Shown here: in pieces, positions 15,713 through 25,826 of the stretch
How the letters are laid out: each line of letters begins with the position of its first letter
Position numbering within the stretch: the stretch's first letter is position 1
From: Clostridium_F caseinilyticum
GTDB taxonomy: Bacteria > Bacillota > Clostridia > Clostridiales > Clostridiaceae
DNA: 64,000 nt
NCBI RefSeq assembly: GCF_046127645.1
Contig: NZ_CP175919.1
Direction: 5' to 3' (one strand)
The notes under the pieces: model-generated
What the model was told of the DNA's origin: nothing
Seen by the model: the letters and a program-made list of their open reading frames with translations, nothing else
Databases searched by the model: none
Translations under genes and position numbers: made by a program

Positions 15713-17033
15713 TATAAACAACTCCTATTAAATCATATTCTAAACTATGAGTTACTCTTACCTTTATTATATCACCAATTTTTACGTTTTCATTCTTTTC
15801 AAAGTAAATTTCTCCATCTATTTCTGGTGACATCTCATAATTTCTTCCACTATACATATCTTCCTTAATGTTTTCTACTATAACTTCATATATCCTATCT
15901 ATTTTTTCTTTATTTATTTCTTTAGATATATTTTGCTGAAGCATCATAATTTCTTCTTCTCTTTTTTCTTTTACTTCTTCATCTATTTGGTTATCCATTA
16001 TGGCTGCTGGTGTTCCTTCTTCTTTTGAATACTTAAATACACCTAGTTTATCTAATTTTATATCTGAAACAAAATCTTTAAGTTCATTAAATTCTTCTTC
16101 TGTTTCTCCAGGAAACCCTACTATTAATGAAGTTCTTAAAGTGATTCCTTCTATCTTTTCTCTTAATTTATTTATTATATTTACAATAGTTCCCTTTGTA
16201 GTTTTTCTTCCCATTCTTTTTAAAACAGAATTACTTATCTGCTGTATAGGTAAATCCAAGTATTTACACACTTTATCATTATTTTTAATCTCTTCTATAA
16301 GTTCATTAGTTATTTCCTCTGGATAACAATATAATATTCTTATCCATTTTAAACCTTGAACTTTAGAAATATCCCTTAAAAGCTCATGTAAAACCTTTTT
16401 ACCATATATATCTATTCCATACATAGTTGTATCTTGAGCTATTAATATTATTTCTTTAACACCTTGTTTAACTAAGCTTTCTACTTCTTTTAATATATTC
16501 TCTTTTTTTCTACTTCTATACTTTCCTCTTATACGGGGTATGGCACAATAAGTACAAAAATTATTACATCCTTCTGCTATTCTTACATAAGCTGTATATG
16601 TTAGAGTAGTTAATATTCTATTTCCTTCATTTATTTTTTTATCACTATATTTATAATAAAAGCTTTTTTCTCCTGACTGTAAGAATTTTTTTATACTTTT
16701 AAGTAATTTATCATAGTCATTTACACCTAACATAATATCCATTTCTGGAATAAGTTCTTTAAGATCTTCTTTGTACCTTTGGGTTAAACATCCTGTGACT
16801 ACTAGTACTTTACAATTATGAGTTTTCTTATAAGATGCCATTTGTAAGATGGTATTTATAGATTCCTCCTTAGCAGTTTCAATAAATCCACAAGTATTTA
16901 CTATAATTACCTCTGCTTCTTTAGGATCTTTTACTAGTTCTGCTTCTTCATTTAATTTATATAGCATAAGTTCTGAATCAATCCTATTTTTATCACAACC
17001 TAAGCTAACTAATGCTATTTTAAATTTTCCCAC
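15696..17033 (-). CDS. rimO: Ribosomal protein S12 methylthiotransferase
   Basis: RimO is a radical-SAM enzyme that methylthiolates the conserved Asp of S12. The 445-residue protein has the UPF0004 domain with Cys residues in VSLGCDKNRIDSE, VNTCGF and VTGCLTQRY, the radical-SAM C-x3-C-x2-C in GCNNFCTYCAIPRIRG, and a C-terminal TRAM domain. LGCDKNR, rather than the MiaB form LGCxxN, supports RimO. The start is GTG with AGGAGGAG just upstream. pgsA follows with a 17-base overlap. Confidence 0.95.
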   Translation of the reverse strand: MGKFKIALVSLGCDKNRIDSELMLYKLNEEAELVKDPKEAEVIIVNTCGFIETAKEESINTILQMASYKKTHNCKVLVVTGCLTQRYKEDLKELIPEMDIMLGVNDYDKLLKSIKKFLQSGEKSFYYKYSDKKINEGNRILTTLTYTAYVRIAEGCNNFCTYCAIPRIRGKYRSRKKENILKEVESLVKQGVKEIILIAQDTTMYGIDIYGKKVLHELLRDISKVQGLKWIRILYCYPEEITNELIEEIKNNDKVCKYLDLPIQQISNSVLKRMGRKTTKGTIVNIINKLREKIEGITLRTSLIVGFPGETEEEFNELKDFVSDIKLDKLGVFKYSKEEGTPAAIMDNQIDEEVKEKREEEIMMLQQNISKEINKEKIDRIYEVIVENIKEDMYSGRNYEMSPEIDGEIYFEKNENVKIGDIIKVRVTHSLEYDLIGVVYNEFSK

Positions 17034-17127
17034 CTGTTCTCCTCCTATATTTTTTATGTCACAAAAAATATTTTAAATCTACTTAAGAAATTTTACAAGT
17101 ATTAAGCTACTAGAATTTTAAAAGTAT

Positions 17128-19404
17128 TTACATATTGCCTTGGAAATATTTATTATACATTTCATTATTTTTGTCAATTATTACTTGTCTTGGTTTATTA
17201 CCATCTCGTCCAGAGATTATTCCCTTAGCTTCTAACTGTTCTATTATTCTAGCTGCTCTATTATATCCTATTCTAAGCTTTCTTTGAATTAATGAAGTAG
17301 ATACCTCTCCTAATTGTATAGATATTCTTATTGCTTCTTCTAAAAGCTCATCTTCATCTCCTGATTCTACATTTACTGCTGTATCTATTTGATCTATTAT
17401 TTCCTCTTTATATTCTGCTTCTCCTTGCTTATCTTTTATACATGAAACTACATTTTCCACTTCACTTTCAGATATAAAAGCTCCTTGTATTCTAGTAGGT
17501 TTTGGAGAGCCTGTTGGATAAAATAGCATATCTCCTTTTCCTAAAAGTTTTTCCGCCCCAGACATATCTAATATTGTTCTAGAATCTATAGAACTAGATA
17601 CTGCAAAGGATATTCTAGAAGGTATATTAGCCTTTATTATTCCTGTTATAACATCTACAGAAGGTCTTTGCGTTGCTATTACTAAATGCATACCTGCTGC
17701 TCTGGCCATCTGAGCTAATCTACTTATGTAGTCTTCTATATCGTTTGGACACACCATCATCAAATCTGCAAGCTCATCTATTATTATTACCACATAAGGT
17801 AATTTATTTTCTATTTTGCCTTGCTCATACAAATTATTATATCCTTCTATATTTCTTACACTATTTTCTGCAAATAAAGAATATCTCTTTGTCATTTCAT
17901 TTACTGCCCAATGAAGAGCTCCTGCTGCTTTTTTAGGGTCTGTAACAACTGGAATTAATAAATGAGGTATACCATTATATATACTAAGTTCTACTACCTT
18001 TGGATCCACCATAAGCAATTTTACATTCTCTGGAGAATATTTATATAAAATACTTATTATCAATGTATTTATACATACACTTTTTCCTGAACCTGTAGCT
18101 CCTGCTATTAATAAATGAGGCATTTTTGATAAATCTGATACTACACAACTACCACTTATATCCTTCCCTAAAGCAAAAGCTAGTCCATCATCAAATCTCC
18201 CAAAATCTTCTGATTCTATAACTTCTCTTAAATATACTGGTGTTAAAGATTTATTTGGTACTTCTATACCAACTGCTGATTTTCCTGGTATAGGAGCTTC
18301 TATTCTAACGCCTGAAGCTGCTAAATTTAGAGCTATATCATCTGCTAAATTTACTATTTTACTAACTTTAACCCCTGCATTAGGCTGAAGTTCAAATCTA
18401 GTAACTGAAGGTCCTCTACTTACTTGCATAACTTTAGCTTCTACACCAAAGCTACTTAAAGTTTCTTCTAACTTATTTGCATTGTTTATAAGTTCTTTTT
18501 TATCTTCTTTATTTAGCTTTGATTGAACATTTTGTTTTAGTAGTTCTAATGTTGGATAGTTATACTCTATTTTTGTATTAGTTCCACCTTCGTTTATGTT
18601 TTTACTAAGTTCTTCTTTTATAGATTCTTCTCCAGTATCTTCTTTAACTTTTCTTGTGTTTTCCTTAAAAGAATTATCTACAATATTTAAAGGGTCTTCT
18701 TTTATTTCTGAGTTTTTCATAAAATCTAATATTTTAATTTTATCTTTAATATTTCTAGTTAATCCTTCGTCTTTTTCCAGATCTGAAGCTAATTCCTTTT
18801 CCATACTATCTGTATTCTCTTTATCTTCTATAGATTTTTCTTTGACTTTTTTATTTTTTATACTCCTTTGTACCTGTAAAGTCTGTAATATAGTTCCTAA
18901 AGATACTTGGAATATTAATATAAAGCTTATTATGTAAACGCATATAAACAGTATGTAACAACCTATACTTCCAAACAGTTTATATAAAGGAACATCTATT
19001 AAATAAGATATTATCCCACCATGAAGCATTGTATTTTCTCTATAAAATTTTGATATGCCAAGCATTATATCTTCTGTTCCATAACTTTTCAAAAGTATCA
19101 TCTGTAAAAATAACAATGTATTTATAGAAAAAAGAACTATACCATAAAATTTAGAATTTAAATTTATTTTATTTTTCTTTCCTATGAAACAACATCCTGT
19201 GAATATTATTAGTATTGGAAATACTAAAGATCCTAAACCTAATACAGCTATAAGTACTCTTTTTATAAAGCTTCCAACTATTCCAGAGGAGGAAGAAGCA
19301 AACACACTAAAAAGCACAAAAATTCCTATACTTATTAAAATTATACCTGTTATATCATTATTCTTCTTCTCCGTTTTACTAGATTTAGTTCTTTTCTTTG
19401 CCAT
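17128..19404 (-). CDS. ftsK: DNA translocase FtsK/SpoIIIE
   Basis: The 758-residue protein pumps chromosomal DNA through the septum. Four hydrophobic segments occupy the first 170 residues, followed by a charged linker (about 185-300). The motor has Walker A GATGSGKSVC, Walker B YVVIIIDELADLMMV and a TQRPSVDVITG motif. The last 60 residues form the winged-helix gamma domain (RISIQLGEVSTSLIQRKL, then GYNRAARIIEQLE) that reads orienting sequences. GGAGG is 13 bases before the ATG, slightly far. In a spore former it may serve as the SpoIIIE-type pump; the sequence alone does not separate these roles. Confidence 0.95.
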   Translation of the reverse strand: MAKKRTKSSKTEKKNNDITGIILISIGIFVLFSVFASSSSGIVGSFIKRVLIAVLGLGSLVFPILIIFTGCCFIGKKNKINLNSKFYGIVLFSINTLLFLQMILLKSYGTEDIMLGISKFYRENTMLHGGIISYLIDVPLYKLFGSIGCYILFICVYIISFILIFQVSLGTILQTLQVQRSIKNKKVKEKSIEDKENTDSMEKELASDLEKDEGLTRNIKDKIKILDFMKNSEIKEDPLNIVDNSFKENTRKVKEDTGEESIKEELSKNINEGGTNTKIEYNYPTLELLKQNVQSKLNKEDKKELINNANKLEETLSSFGVEAKVMQVSRGPSVTRFELQPNAGVKVSKIVNLADDIALNLAASGVRIEAPIPGKSAVGIEVPNKSLTPVYLREVIESEDFGRFDDGLAFALGKDISGSCVVSDLSKMPHLLIAGATGSGKSVCINTLIISILYKYSPENVKLLMVDPKVVELSIYNGIPHLLIPVVTDPKKAAGALHWAVNEMTKRYSLFAENSVRNIEGYNNLYEQGKIENKLPYVVIIIDELADLMMVCPNDIEDYISRLAQMARAAGMHLVIATQRPSVDVITGIIKANIPSRISFAVSSSIDSRTILDMSGAEKLLGKGDMLFYPTGSPKPTRIQGAFISESEVENVVSCIKDKQGEAEYKEEIIDQIDTAVNVESGDEDELLEEAIRISIQLGEVSTSLIQRKLRIGYNRAARIIEQLEAKGIISGRDGNKPRQVIIDKNNEMYNKYFQGNM

Positions 19405-19637
19405 ACCTTTAATTCACCTCCCAACTAGTCTAGTAAGGTTTAATTTAAGCTACATTCTATACATTCTACATTGAACTTTTATATCCTTTTATATTAAAAA
19501 ATGCATAGTTACTTTATATAAATTAATATACATTGGCTATATAAATAAAATACATGTAGCTTGCACTTTTTATACGGCTTGTACTTTTATAATTATTAAC
19601 AATAGATTTATATAATATTTACATAAATCATTAAAGT

Positions 19638-19663
19638 ACCATAGGATTCATACATCCTATGGT
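19638..19663. terminator. Hairpin at the tepA stop
   Basis: Ten-base arms (ACCATAGGAT / ATCCTATGGT) with loop TCATAC overlap the tepA stop. The plus-strand side is followed by TTTTTGTTTTT; the minus-strand side has weaker T-rich sequence. Confidence 0.7.
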
Positions 19664-20346
19664 TTTTGTTTTTCATCTATTAATTTATTTAATTTATCTA
19701 ATGCCTCTTTTACCCCGCCCACTTCATTTATAATTCCACATTCCACTGCTTGCTTCCCTATAAGTATAGTTCCCATATCATTTAATAATTCATCACTTTG
19801 AAGCATAAATTCTTTTATCTTTTCTTTGCTTATTTCAGAAGTTCTAACTATAAATTCTATTATTCTCTCTTGCATTTTATTAAAATATTCAAAAGTTTGA
19901 GGAACTCCTATTATTAGCCCATTCATTCTTATAGGATGAACTATCATTGTAGCTGTTGGAGATATAAAAGAATAATCTGCTGATGTGGCTAAAGGTACAC
20001 CTATAGAGTGTCCTCCTCCTATTACTAAAGATACTGTAGGCTTACTTAAGCTCCTTATCATTTCAGCAATAGCAAGACCAGCTTCCACATCTCCTCCTAC
20101 AGTATTTAATATTATAAAAACTCCCTCTACTTCTTTAGAGGTTTCTAAAGCTATTAATTGAGGAATTAAATGTTCATATCTTGTAGCTTTAGTTTGAGGA
20201 GACAACACCATATGTCCTTCTATTTGGCCTATTATTGGTAGAACTTGAATTCTATCTGCTTGCTTTGGTGGCAAATTTGTAGTTCCAAATTCTTTTAATG
20301 TATCTATCCTCTCATTTCTTTCATTCTTTTCTTTTTCATCTGCCAT
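19657..20346 (-). CDS. tepA: ClpP-family serine protease, TepA/YmfB type
   Basis: The 229-residue protein belongs to the ClpP-fold TepA branch near ftsK. The nucleophile Ser114 lies in GGGHSIG and His137 in ATMIVHPIRM; GGDVEAGLAIAEMI supplies the oxyanion strand. The N-terminus is charged with no signal peptide, so it probably acts in the cytoplasm, as proposed for TepA in spore-protein or exported-protein processing. GGAGG lies 9 bases before the ATG but is part of a strong hairpin, so translation may be regulated. Confidence 0.85.
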   Translation of the reverse strand: MADEKEKNERNERIDTLKEFGTTNLPPKQADRIQVLPIIGQIEGHMVLSPQTKATRYEHLIPQLIALETSKEVEGVFIILNTVGGDVEAGLAIAEMIRSLSKPTVSLVIGGGHSIGVPLATSADYSFISPTATMIVHPIRMNGLIIGVPQTFEYFNKMQERIIEFIVRTSEISKEKIKEFMLQSDELLNDMGTILIGKQAVECGIINEVGGVKEALDKLNKLIDEKQKP

Positions 20347-20354
20347 AAATAATT

Positions 20355-20405
20355 ACCTCCTACCATATGCATCGAATATAAATATCTTGTGCATATGGTA
20401 GAGGT
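20355..20405 (-). promoter_or_regulatory. 5' leader hairpin that covers the tepA ribosome binding site
   Basis: On the minus strand ACCTC-TACCATATGCA pairs with TGCATATGGTA-G-GAGGT around an 18-base loop, 16 base pairs with a single bulge. The 3' arm contains the GAGGT of the tepA Shine-Dalgarno sequence. The pairing is read directly; regulation is inferred. Confidence 0.65.
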
Positions 20406-20507
20406 ACTATACATTTAAATTATCAATTTATATATTTAAAATATTATATATTATCATACTTACTATATAAAATTTAAATATATATTTTTATATTAATAAT
20501 ACAAAAA

Positions 20508-21719
20508 TTAGTTTTGTAGGCAATCTAATTTAAATTCACAGTGTAATGATTTTATAGCTTGTTTTGTATCTTCTTTAGAAACTAAGCACCATATAGTTGT
20601 ATGAGAGTCTGCAGTTTGAAGTACTTCTATATTCTCCCTTACAAGTGCTTTTAATATTTTAGCCATAACTCCAGGTATTCCTCTCATTCTACTACCTATT
20701 ATAGCTATTTTACTGCAATCTTCTAAATAAGAAAATTTTATTTTTAATTCTTTCATTATAGAACTAAGTTTATTAAAGTCTTGTTCATCTATAGTAAATA
20801 TTTTTTCTTTTGGAAACACATTTATAAGGTCTATACTAATAGAATTTTCTGCTAGCGAATTTAATAAATCATCATAATTTTTATTTCCCTTATTTTCTTC
20901 TAATTTCACTATGATTTGTGTCCTATTGCTCATATGAGTAATACCTGTTATAACATTGCTGGGATTTTTAATTCCTATATTATTTATTATAGTCCCCTCA
21001 CAATTTGTCATAGTATTCTTTATTACAAGTTTAGTATTTGATGCCATTGCAATCTCTACTGCTCTTGGATGTATTACCTTAGCCCCTTGGTCTGCAAATT
21101 GAAACACTTCATTATAACTTATTTCCTTTATTAAGGATGCATTCTCTACTATTCTGGGATCTGCAGTCATTATACCATCTACATCTGTATATATTTCCAC
21201 ACTTTCAGCCTTTAGAGCATCACCTAAAAGTGCTGCAGTAACATCACTGCCCCCTCTACCTAAAGTAGTTATATATCCTTCTTCACTCTTTCCTTGAAAA
21301 CCTGCTACTACAGGAGTTTTCCCTTTTTCCAAAAGATCTATTATTCTATTTTTTTCTACCCTAAGTACAGCAGCATTATTAAAATTATTATCTGTTATAA
21401 TACCTGCCTGTCCTCCCATTAAAGGCACTGCTTCTATTCCTTTATTAAAAAGTTCTGAACTCATAACTACTGTGCTTATTAGTTCGCCACATCCCATTAA
21501 AAGATCAGCAGCTAAGGTATTTTTATCTAAAAAGTCTTCTCCAACTAAAGATCTTAATGTATCTGTAGCATAAGGCTGTCCTTTTCTACCCATAGCAGAT
21601 ACCACTATAACTGGACAGTATCCTGCTTTTTTTGCCTTAGCTATTTTATCTACTACTAAAGCTCTTCTTTCAGCTGTAGATACAGATGTTCCTCCAAATT
21701 TTTGAATTAAAATTTTCAT
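20508..21719 (-). CDS. lysC: Aspartate kinase
   Basis: Aspartokinase phosphorylates Asp, the first step toward Lys, Thr and Met, and toward dipicolinate in spores. The 403-residue protein has the KFGGTSVST ATP motif, TLGRGGSDVTAA, the YTDVDGIMTADPR segment and two C-terminal ACT domains (about 265-400), indicating feedback control. AGGGAG is upstream. ylmC ends 15 bases before it, so no lysine riboswitch fits; expression must come from the ylmC side. Confidence 0.96.
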   Translation of the reverse strand: MKILIQKFGGTSVSTAERRALVVDKIAKAKKAGYCPVIVVSAMGRKGQPYATDTLRSLVGEDFLDKNTLAADLLMGCGELISTVVMSSELFNKGIEAVPLMGGQAGIITDNNFNNAAVLRVEKNRIIDLLEKGKTPVVAGFQGKSEEGYITTLGRGGSDVTAALLGDALKAESVEIYTDVDGIMTADPRIVENASLIKEISYNEVFQFADQGAKVIHPRAVEIAMASNTKLVIKNTMTNCEGTIINNIGIKNPSNVITGITHMSNRTQIIVKLEENKGNKNYDDLLNSLAENSISIDLINVFPKEKIFTIDEQDFNKLSSIMKELKIKFSYLEDCSKIAIIGSRMRGIPGVMAKILKALVRENIEVLQTADSHTTIWCLVSKEDTKQAIKSLHCEFKLDCLQN

Positions 21720-21734
21720 TTGTCTACCATCTCC

Positions 21735-22007
21735 CTAGCGGATTTTTTTTAACTCTCTCTTTTCAGCATCAATTATTATAGTTCTTGATCCTATTTTTTT
21801 TACAGAGTCCCAAGATACTTCTAATAAGCTTGGTTTAGAAAACAATCCCATTTTTCCTCCTGATTCACTTAATATTAAAAACTTTAAATGTCCATTCTCA
21901 TCTATTACTACATCATTATTTCCTAAAACTCCATATTTATCTCCATCATTTACATTTATAAGCTCATATCTTTCCATATCGCTATAACGTTTTATATTTT
22001 CCTCCAT
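21735..22007 (-). CDS. ylmC: YlmC/YmxH family PRC-barrel sporulation protein
   Basis: From the ATG at 22007 (AGGAGGAG upstream) the product is 90 residues; an extended upstream frame has no ribosome binding site. The core SDMERYELINVNDGDKYG followed by LKFLILSE and EVSWDSVKKIGSRTIIID matches the PRC-barrel YlmC/YmxH family. In clostridia and bacilli such proteins are linked to sporulation, with unknown biochemistry. It lies between the M16 peptidase and lysC. Confidence 0.85.
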   Translation of the reverse strand: MEENIKRYSDMERYELINVNDGDKYGVLGNNDVVIDENGHLKFLILSESGGKMGLFSKPSLLEVSWDSVKKIGSRTIIIDAEKRELKKIR

Positions 22008-22084
22008 AATACTCCTCCTATTACTTCTCATAATATTCATATTCAATCTTATGAGAAATAGTGAGAGCTTATTACAAAAATATA

Positions 22085-23386
22085 TTATATTAATTTTGAT
22101 TTTGTTTCTTTAAACGCTTTTTGATTTTCTTCTAGAATATTTCTTACATTTTCTATATTTAATTTTTCTCCTACAAAAGCTGAATTCTTTATGCCAGCTC
22201 CAAAGGTTCTATCCATTATTTCCTTTAACTTATCTTGAGTTATATTGTCTATCTTTTTCATTATTATTTCCGGATCATTTATTCTATTTAAAAATAATAC
22301 AGACTTACCATTGTTAAACATTCTAGTGCTGGTACTTTCCAATCCTAATATGTAACTGCCCTTTAATTGCTCTTTTGATTTTATTAATTTTTCTTTATTT
22401 ATGCCTTCCTTTGAAAAATCCTTTACTACTTGTTTTATTAGATTTATAGTATCTTCAGTATAATCTGAATTTAAACCTGTATAAATACTTACTGCTCCTG
22501 TATTATTAAAGGATGACATATAAGAATATATGCTATAACATAGTCCTTTTTCTTCTCTTATCTTTTGAAATAATATAGATGAAGCTCCTCCTCCTAATAC
22601 ATTGCTAAGTAACACAAGAGGATATACATCATCATTACCTAATTCCAATCCTTCAAAGCCTAAACTTATATGAAGTTGTTCTATATTTTTATTTTTAAAT
22701 AAGTGATTATTTTCTATTTTTGGTTTAGAATAGGATGTTATATTTTTATTTTCACCGCTATTCCAATTACCAAAATACTTACTTATTAATTTTTCTAATT
22801 TAATTATATCAAAATTACCGCATATGGATATAACTGTGTTTTGTGGAATATAATATTTATTTATATATTCTACTATATCTTTTCTTTTAAAGGATTTTAC
22901 ATTTTCCACTGTTCCTAAAATAGGGTAGGAAATAGAATCATTTCCCCATATAGCCCTGCAATGTAGATCTGATAGTACATCCTCTGGAGAATCTTCAGTC
23001 ATACTTATTTCTTCGACTACCACGCCTTTTTCTTTTTCTATATCCTCTTCTTTAAATTTACTATTAAATAACATATCAGATAAAACGTCTAGAGCTAATT
23101 CTATGTGAGAATTTAGTATTTTTACATAATAACAAGTGGCTTCTTTTCCCGTAAATGCATTTATTTGTCCACCTACATCTTCTATACATTCGGCTATCTC
23201 CAATGCACTTCTATTTTCTGTACCTTTAAACATCATATGTTCTATAAAATGAGAAATACCATTATTCTTTATATTCTCATTTCTTGAACCATTTTCTATC
23301 CAAAGACCTACACTTACAGACTTAACATAATCTATCTTTTCTAAAACCACTCTTAGCCCATTATCTAATGTAAATAAATTATACAC
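22085..23386 (-). CDS. M16-family zinc peptidase (YmxG/MlpA type)
   Basis: The 433-residue protein has the inverted zinc motif HFIEH (His46, Glu49, His50) and a downstream EKGVVVEEISMTEDSPED region that supplies the third ligand. The C-terminal half carries the GASSILFQKIREEKGLCYS motif of the M16 partner lobe. There is no signal peptide. The start is GTG with GGAGG 9 bases upstream. Like its relatives next to pnp, it probably degrades peptides in the cytoplasm; its substrates are unknown. Confidence 0.92.
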   Translation of the reverse strand: MYNLFTLDNGLRVVLEKIDYVKSVSVGLWIENGSRNENIKNNGISHFIEHMMFKGTENRSALEIAECIEDVGGQINAFTGKEATCYYVKILNSHIELALDVLSDMLFNSKFKEEDIEKEKGVVVEEISMTEDSPEDVLSDLHCRAIWGNDSISYPILGTVENVKSFKRKDIVEYINKYYIPQNTVISICGNFDIIKLEKLISKYFGNWNSGENKNITSYSKPKIENNHLFKNKNIEQLHISLGFEGLELGNDDVYPLVLLSNVLGGGASSILFQKIREEKGLCYSIYSYMSSFNNTGAVSIYTGLNSDYTEDTINLIKQVVKDFSKEGINKEKLIKSKEQLKGSYILGLESTSTRMFNNGKSVLFLNRINDPEIIMKKIDNITQDKLKEIMDRTFGAGIKNSAFVGEKLNIENVRNILEENQKAFKETKSKLI

Positions 23387-23426
23387 TAATTAATTCCTCC
23401 TAAACCCTGTACTTCTAAAAAAATAA

Positions 23427-23444
23427 AAAGGCAGATATGCCCTT
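23427..23444 (-). terminator. Terminator after pnp
   Basis: Seven-base arms (AAGGGCA / TGCCTTT with one G-U pair, minus strand) and a TATC loop are followed by a T-rich run. It lies just past the pnp stop. Confidence 0.65.
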
Positions 23445-23454
23445 CTATTTTTTA

Positions 23455-25563
23455 TTATTTATCTTTTTCTTCTTCTTTTTTTGCAATAGCATCTTTTCTT
23501 GATAAATTTATTCTTCCTTGGTTATCTATTTCTGTAACTTTAACTAGTATTTCGTCTCCTACAGATACTACGTCTTCTACTTTCTCTACTCTAGAAAAAT
23601 CTAATTTAGATATATGCACTAGACCTTCTTTACCTGGTAGGATTTCTACAAATGCTCCAAAGTTAGTAATTTTTGTTACCTTACCTAGATATATTTCTCC
23701 TTGAACCACTTCTTTTGTTAATCCTTCTATTATACTTATAGCTTTTTTAACACCTTCTGGCTCATTGTTAGATGTTACAAATACTTTACCATCTTCTTTT
23801 ATTTCTATTTTTACATTTGTATCTGCTATTATTTTATTTATTACTTTTCCACCAGCACCTATAACATCTCTTATTTTTTCTGGATCTATACATATTATTT
23901 CTGTTCTTGGCGCATATTTAGATAATTCTTTTCTTGGTTCTGGTATACATTCTTTTATCTTTCCTAATATGTGTAGTCTTGCCTTTTTAGCACCTTCTAA
24001 TGCATCTTTTACACAATTATCTGATAATCCAGCTATTTTTGTATCAAATTGTATAGATGTAATTCCTTTTTCTGTTCCTGCTACTTTAAAGTCCATATCT
24101 CCAAAGAAATCTTCTATACCTTGAATATCTGTTATTACTTTTTCTTTTTCTAAATCATCACTAGTTATAAGCCCCATAGCTATACCTGCAGCTGGTCTTT
24201 TTATAGGTACACCTGCATCTAATAGAGCTAATGTACTTCCACAAACGCTAGCCTGTGATGTTGAACCATTTGAGCTTAGTACTTCTGATACTAATCTTAT
24301 AGTATATGGGAATTCTTGTTCAGATGGAATTAATGGCTCTAAAGCTCTCTCAGCTAAAGCTCCGTGACCAATTTCACGTCTTCCTGGTCCTCTTAAAGGT
24401 CTAACTTCTCCAACACTATAAGATGGGAAATTGTAATGATGCATATAACGTTTTGACGCTTCTTCTGCTATACCATCTAATATTTGTACATCTCCTAAAG
24501 CTCCTAAAGTAGCTACAGTCATTACTTGAGTTAATCCTCTTGTAAATAAACCTGTACCATGAGTTCTAGGAAGTATTCCTACTTCACAGCTTATAGGTCT
24601 TACTTCATCAAAAGATCTTCCATCTGGTCTTCTATTTTCATTTAAAAGCATATTTCTAACTATTTCTTTTTGAGCTTTATATATAACCTCTGCTATATCT
24701 GATTTCTTGTCTTCATATTTTTCTGAAAACTCTTCTGATATTTTTTCTTTAACTTTATCTAACTGAGCATTTCTTTCATCTTTATCCATTATATACATGG
24801 CTTCTTTTATCATATCAAAAGCAAATTCTTTAACTTCTTTCTCTACTTCTTCATCCGCTTTATATAATATAGGTTCATCTTTAGTTTTTCCAAACTTAGC
24901 CACAGCCTCTTCTTGGAATGCAACTATGTTTTTACATTCTTCAAAACCAAACATGATAGCATTGTACATAGTTTCCTCATCTATTTCATGTCCACCTGCT
25001 TCTACCATCATAACTCTTTCTTTTGTAGCACATACAGTTAAGTCTAGTATAGTATTTTCTCTTTGGACTACAGTTGGATTTATTATAAATTCTCCATCTA
25101 CTAGTCCTACAGAAACTGCAGCTACTGGTGTTGTAAATGGTATGCTAGATAGGCATAAAGCTAAAGAAGAGCCATTTATAGCTAATATTTCTGGTAAATT
25201 ATCTTGCTCTACAGATAAAACTGTATTAACTATTTGAACATCATTTCTATATCCCTTTGGAAATAAAGGTCTTAATGGTCTATCTATAGACCTGGCATGT
25301 AATATAGATTTGTCAGAAGGTTTTCCTTCTCTTTTAATGAATCCTCCTGGAATTTTTCCTACTGAATATAGTCTTTCTTCATAATCAACGCTTAATGGGA
25401 AAAAATCTATTCCCTCCCTTGGTGCTTTAGAAGCGTTGGCATTTATCATAACTACCGTATCTCCATAACTCATAAATATGGCAGCATTTGAAAGCATTCC
25501 TGTCTTACCAAAGTCTACTTTCATTTTTCTTCCTGCTACAGTAGTTTCTAATGTATGAATCAT
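23455..25563 (-). CDS. pnp: Polynucleotide phosphorylase
   Basis: PNPase degrades RNA 3' to 5' with phosphate and can also add tails. The 702-residue protein has two RNase PH cores, with FGDMDFKVAGTEKGITS in the second, a KH domain (VIGAGGKVINKIIADT) and a C-terminal S1 domain (TNFGAFVEILPGKEGLVH). GGGAGG precedes the ATG. It follows rpsO, the classical order, but about 260 bases and a terminator hairpin separate them. Confidence 0.98.
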   Translation of the reverse strand: MIHTLETTVAGRKMKVDFGKTGMLSNAAIFMSYGDTVVMINANASKAPREGIDFFPLSVDYEERLYSVGKIPGGFIKREGKPSDKSILHARSIDRPLRPLFPKGYRNDVQIVNTVLSVEQDNLPEILAINGSSLALCLSSIPFTTPVAAVSVGLVDGEFIINPTVVQRENTILDLTVCATKERVMMVEAGGHEIDEETMYNAIMFGFEECKNIVAFQEEAVAKFGKTKDEPILYKADEEVEKEVKEFAFDMIKEAMYIMDKDERNAQLDKVKEKISEEFSEKYEDKKSDIAEVIYKAQKEIVRNMLLNENRRPDGRSFDEVRPISCEVGILPRTHGTGLFTRGLTQVMTVATLGALGDVQILDGIAEEASKRYMHHYNFPSYSVGEVRPLRGPGRREIGHGALAERALEPLIPSEQEFPYTIRLVSEVLSSNGSTSQASVCGSTLALLDAGVPIKRPAAGIAMGLITSDDLEKEKVITDIQGIEDFFGDMDFKVAGTEKGITSIQFDTKIAGLSDNCVKDALEGAKKARLHILGKIKECIPEPRKELSKYAPRTEIICIDPEKIRDVIGAGGKVINKIIADTNVKIEIKEDGKVFVTSNNEPEGVKKAISIIEGLTKEVVQGEIYLGKVTKITNFGAFVEILPGKEGLVHISKLDFSRVEKVEDVVSVGDEILVKVTEIDNQGRINLSRKDAIAKKEEEKDK

Positions 25564-25794
25564 ACATTAACCTCCCTTCAATAATTGAACTAATAGTATA
25601 ATTATAACACTATTACATTTATAGAAAACATTTAATTTTTATATTTGTTTATATACTATTAATGTATTTTTATAATATTTTATGTATTTATAACACTTTA
25701 ACTATTAAACTTATTTAATACTATTATTTATAGTATTTTTAATATTACAGTTATTATACTTTATAAATTTTCCAGTATAATTTATTAAAATAAT

Positions 25795-25815
25795 AGAGCG
25801 GGGTTAAGCCGCTCT
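25795..25815 (-). terminator. Terminator of rpsO
   Basis: Seven-base arms (AGAGCGG / CCGCTCT) with a GGTTAAG loop sit 12 bases past the rpsO stop; A/T-rich sequence follows on the minus strand. Confidence 0.75.
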
Positions 25816-25826
25816 TATTACTTTTA

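Noticed and set aside
20508..21760. Lysine riboswitch upstream of lysC
   Set aside because: ylmC ends only 15 bases before lysC, leaving no room, and no such fold is visible upstream of ylmC.
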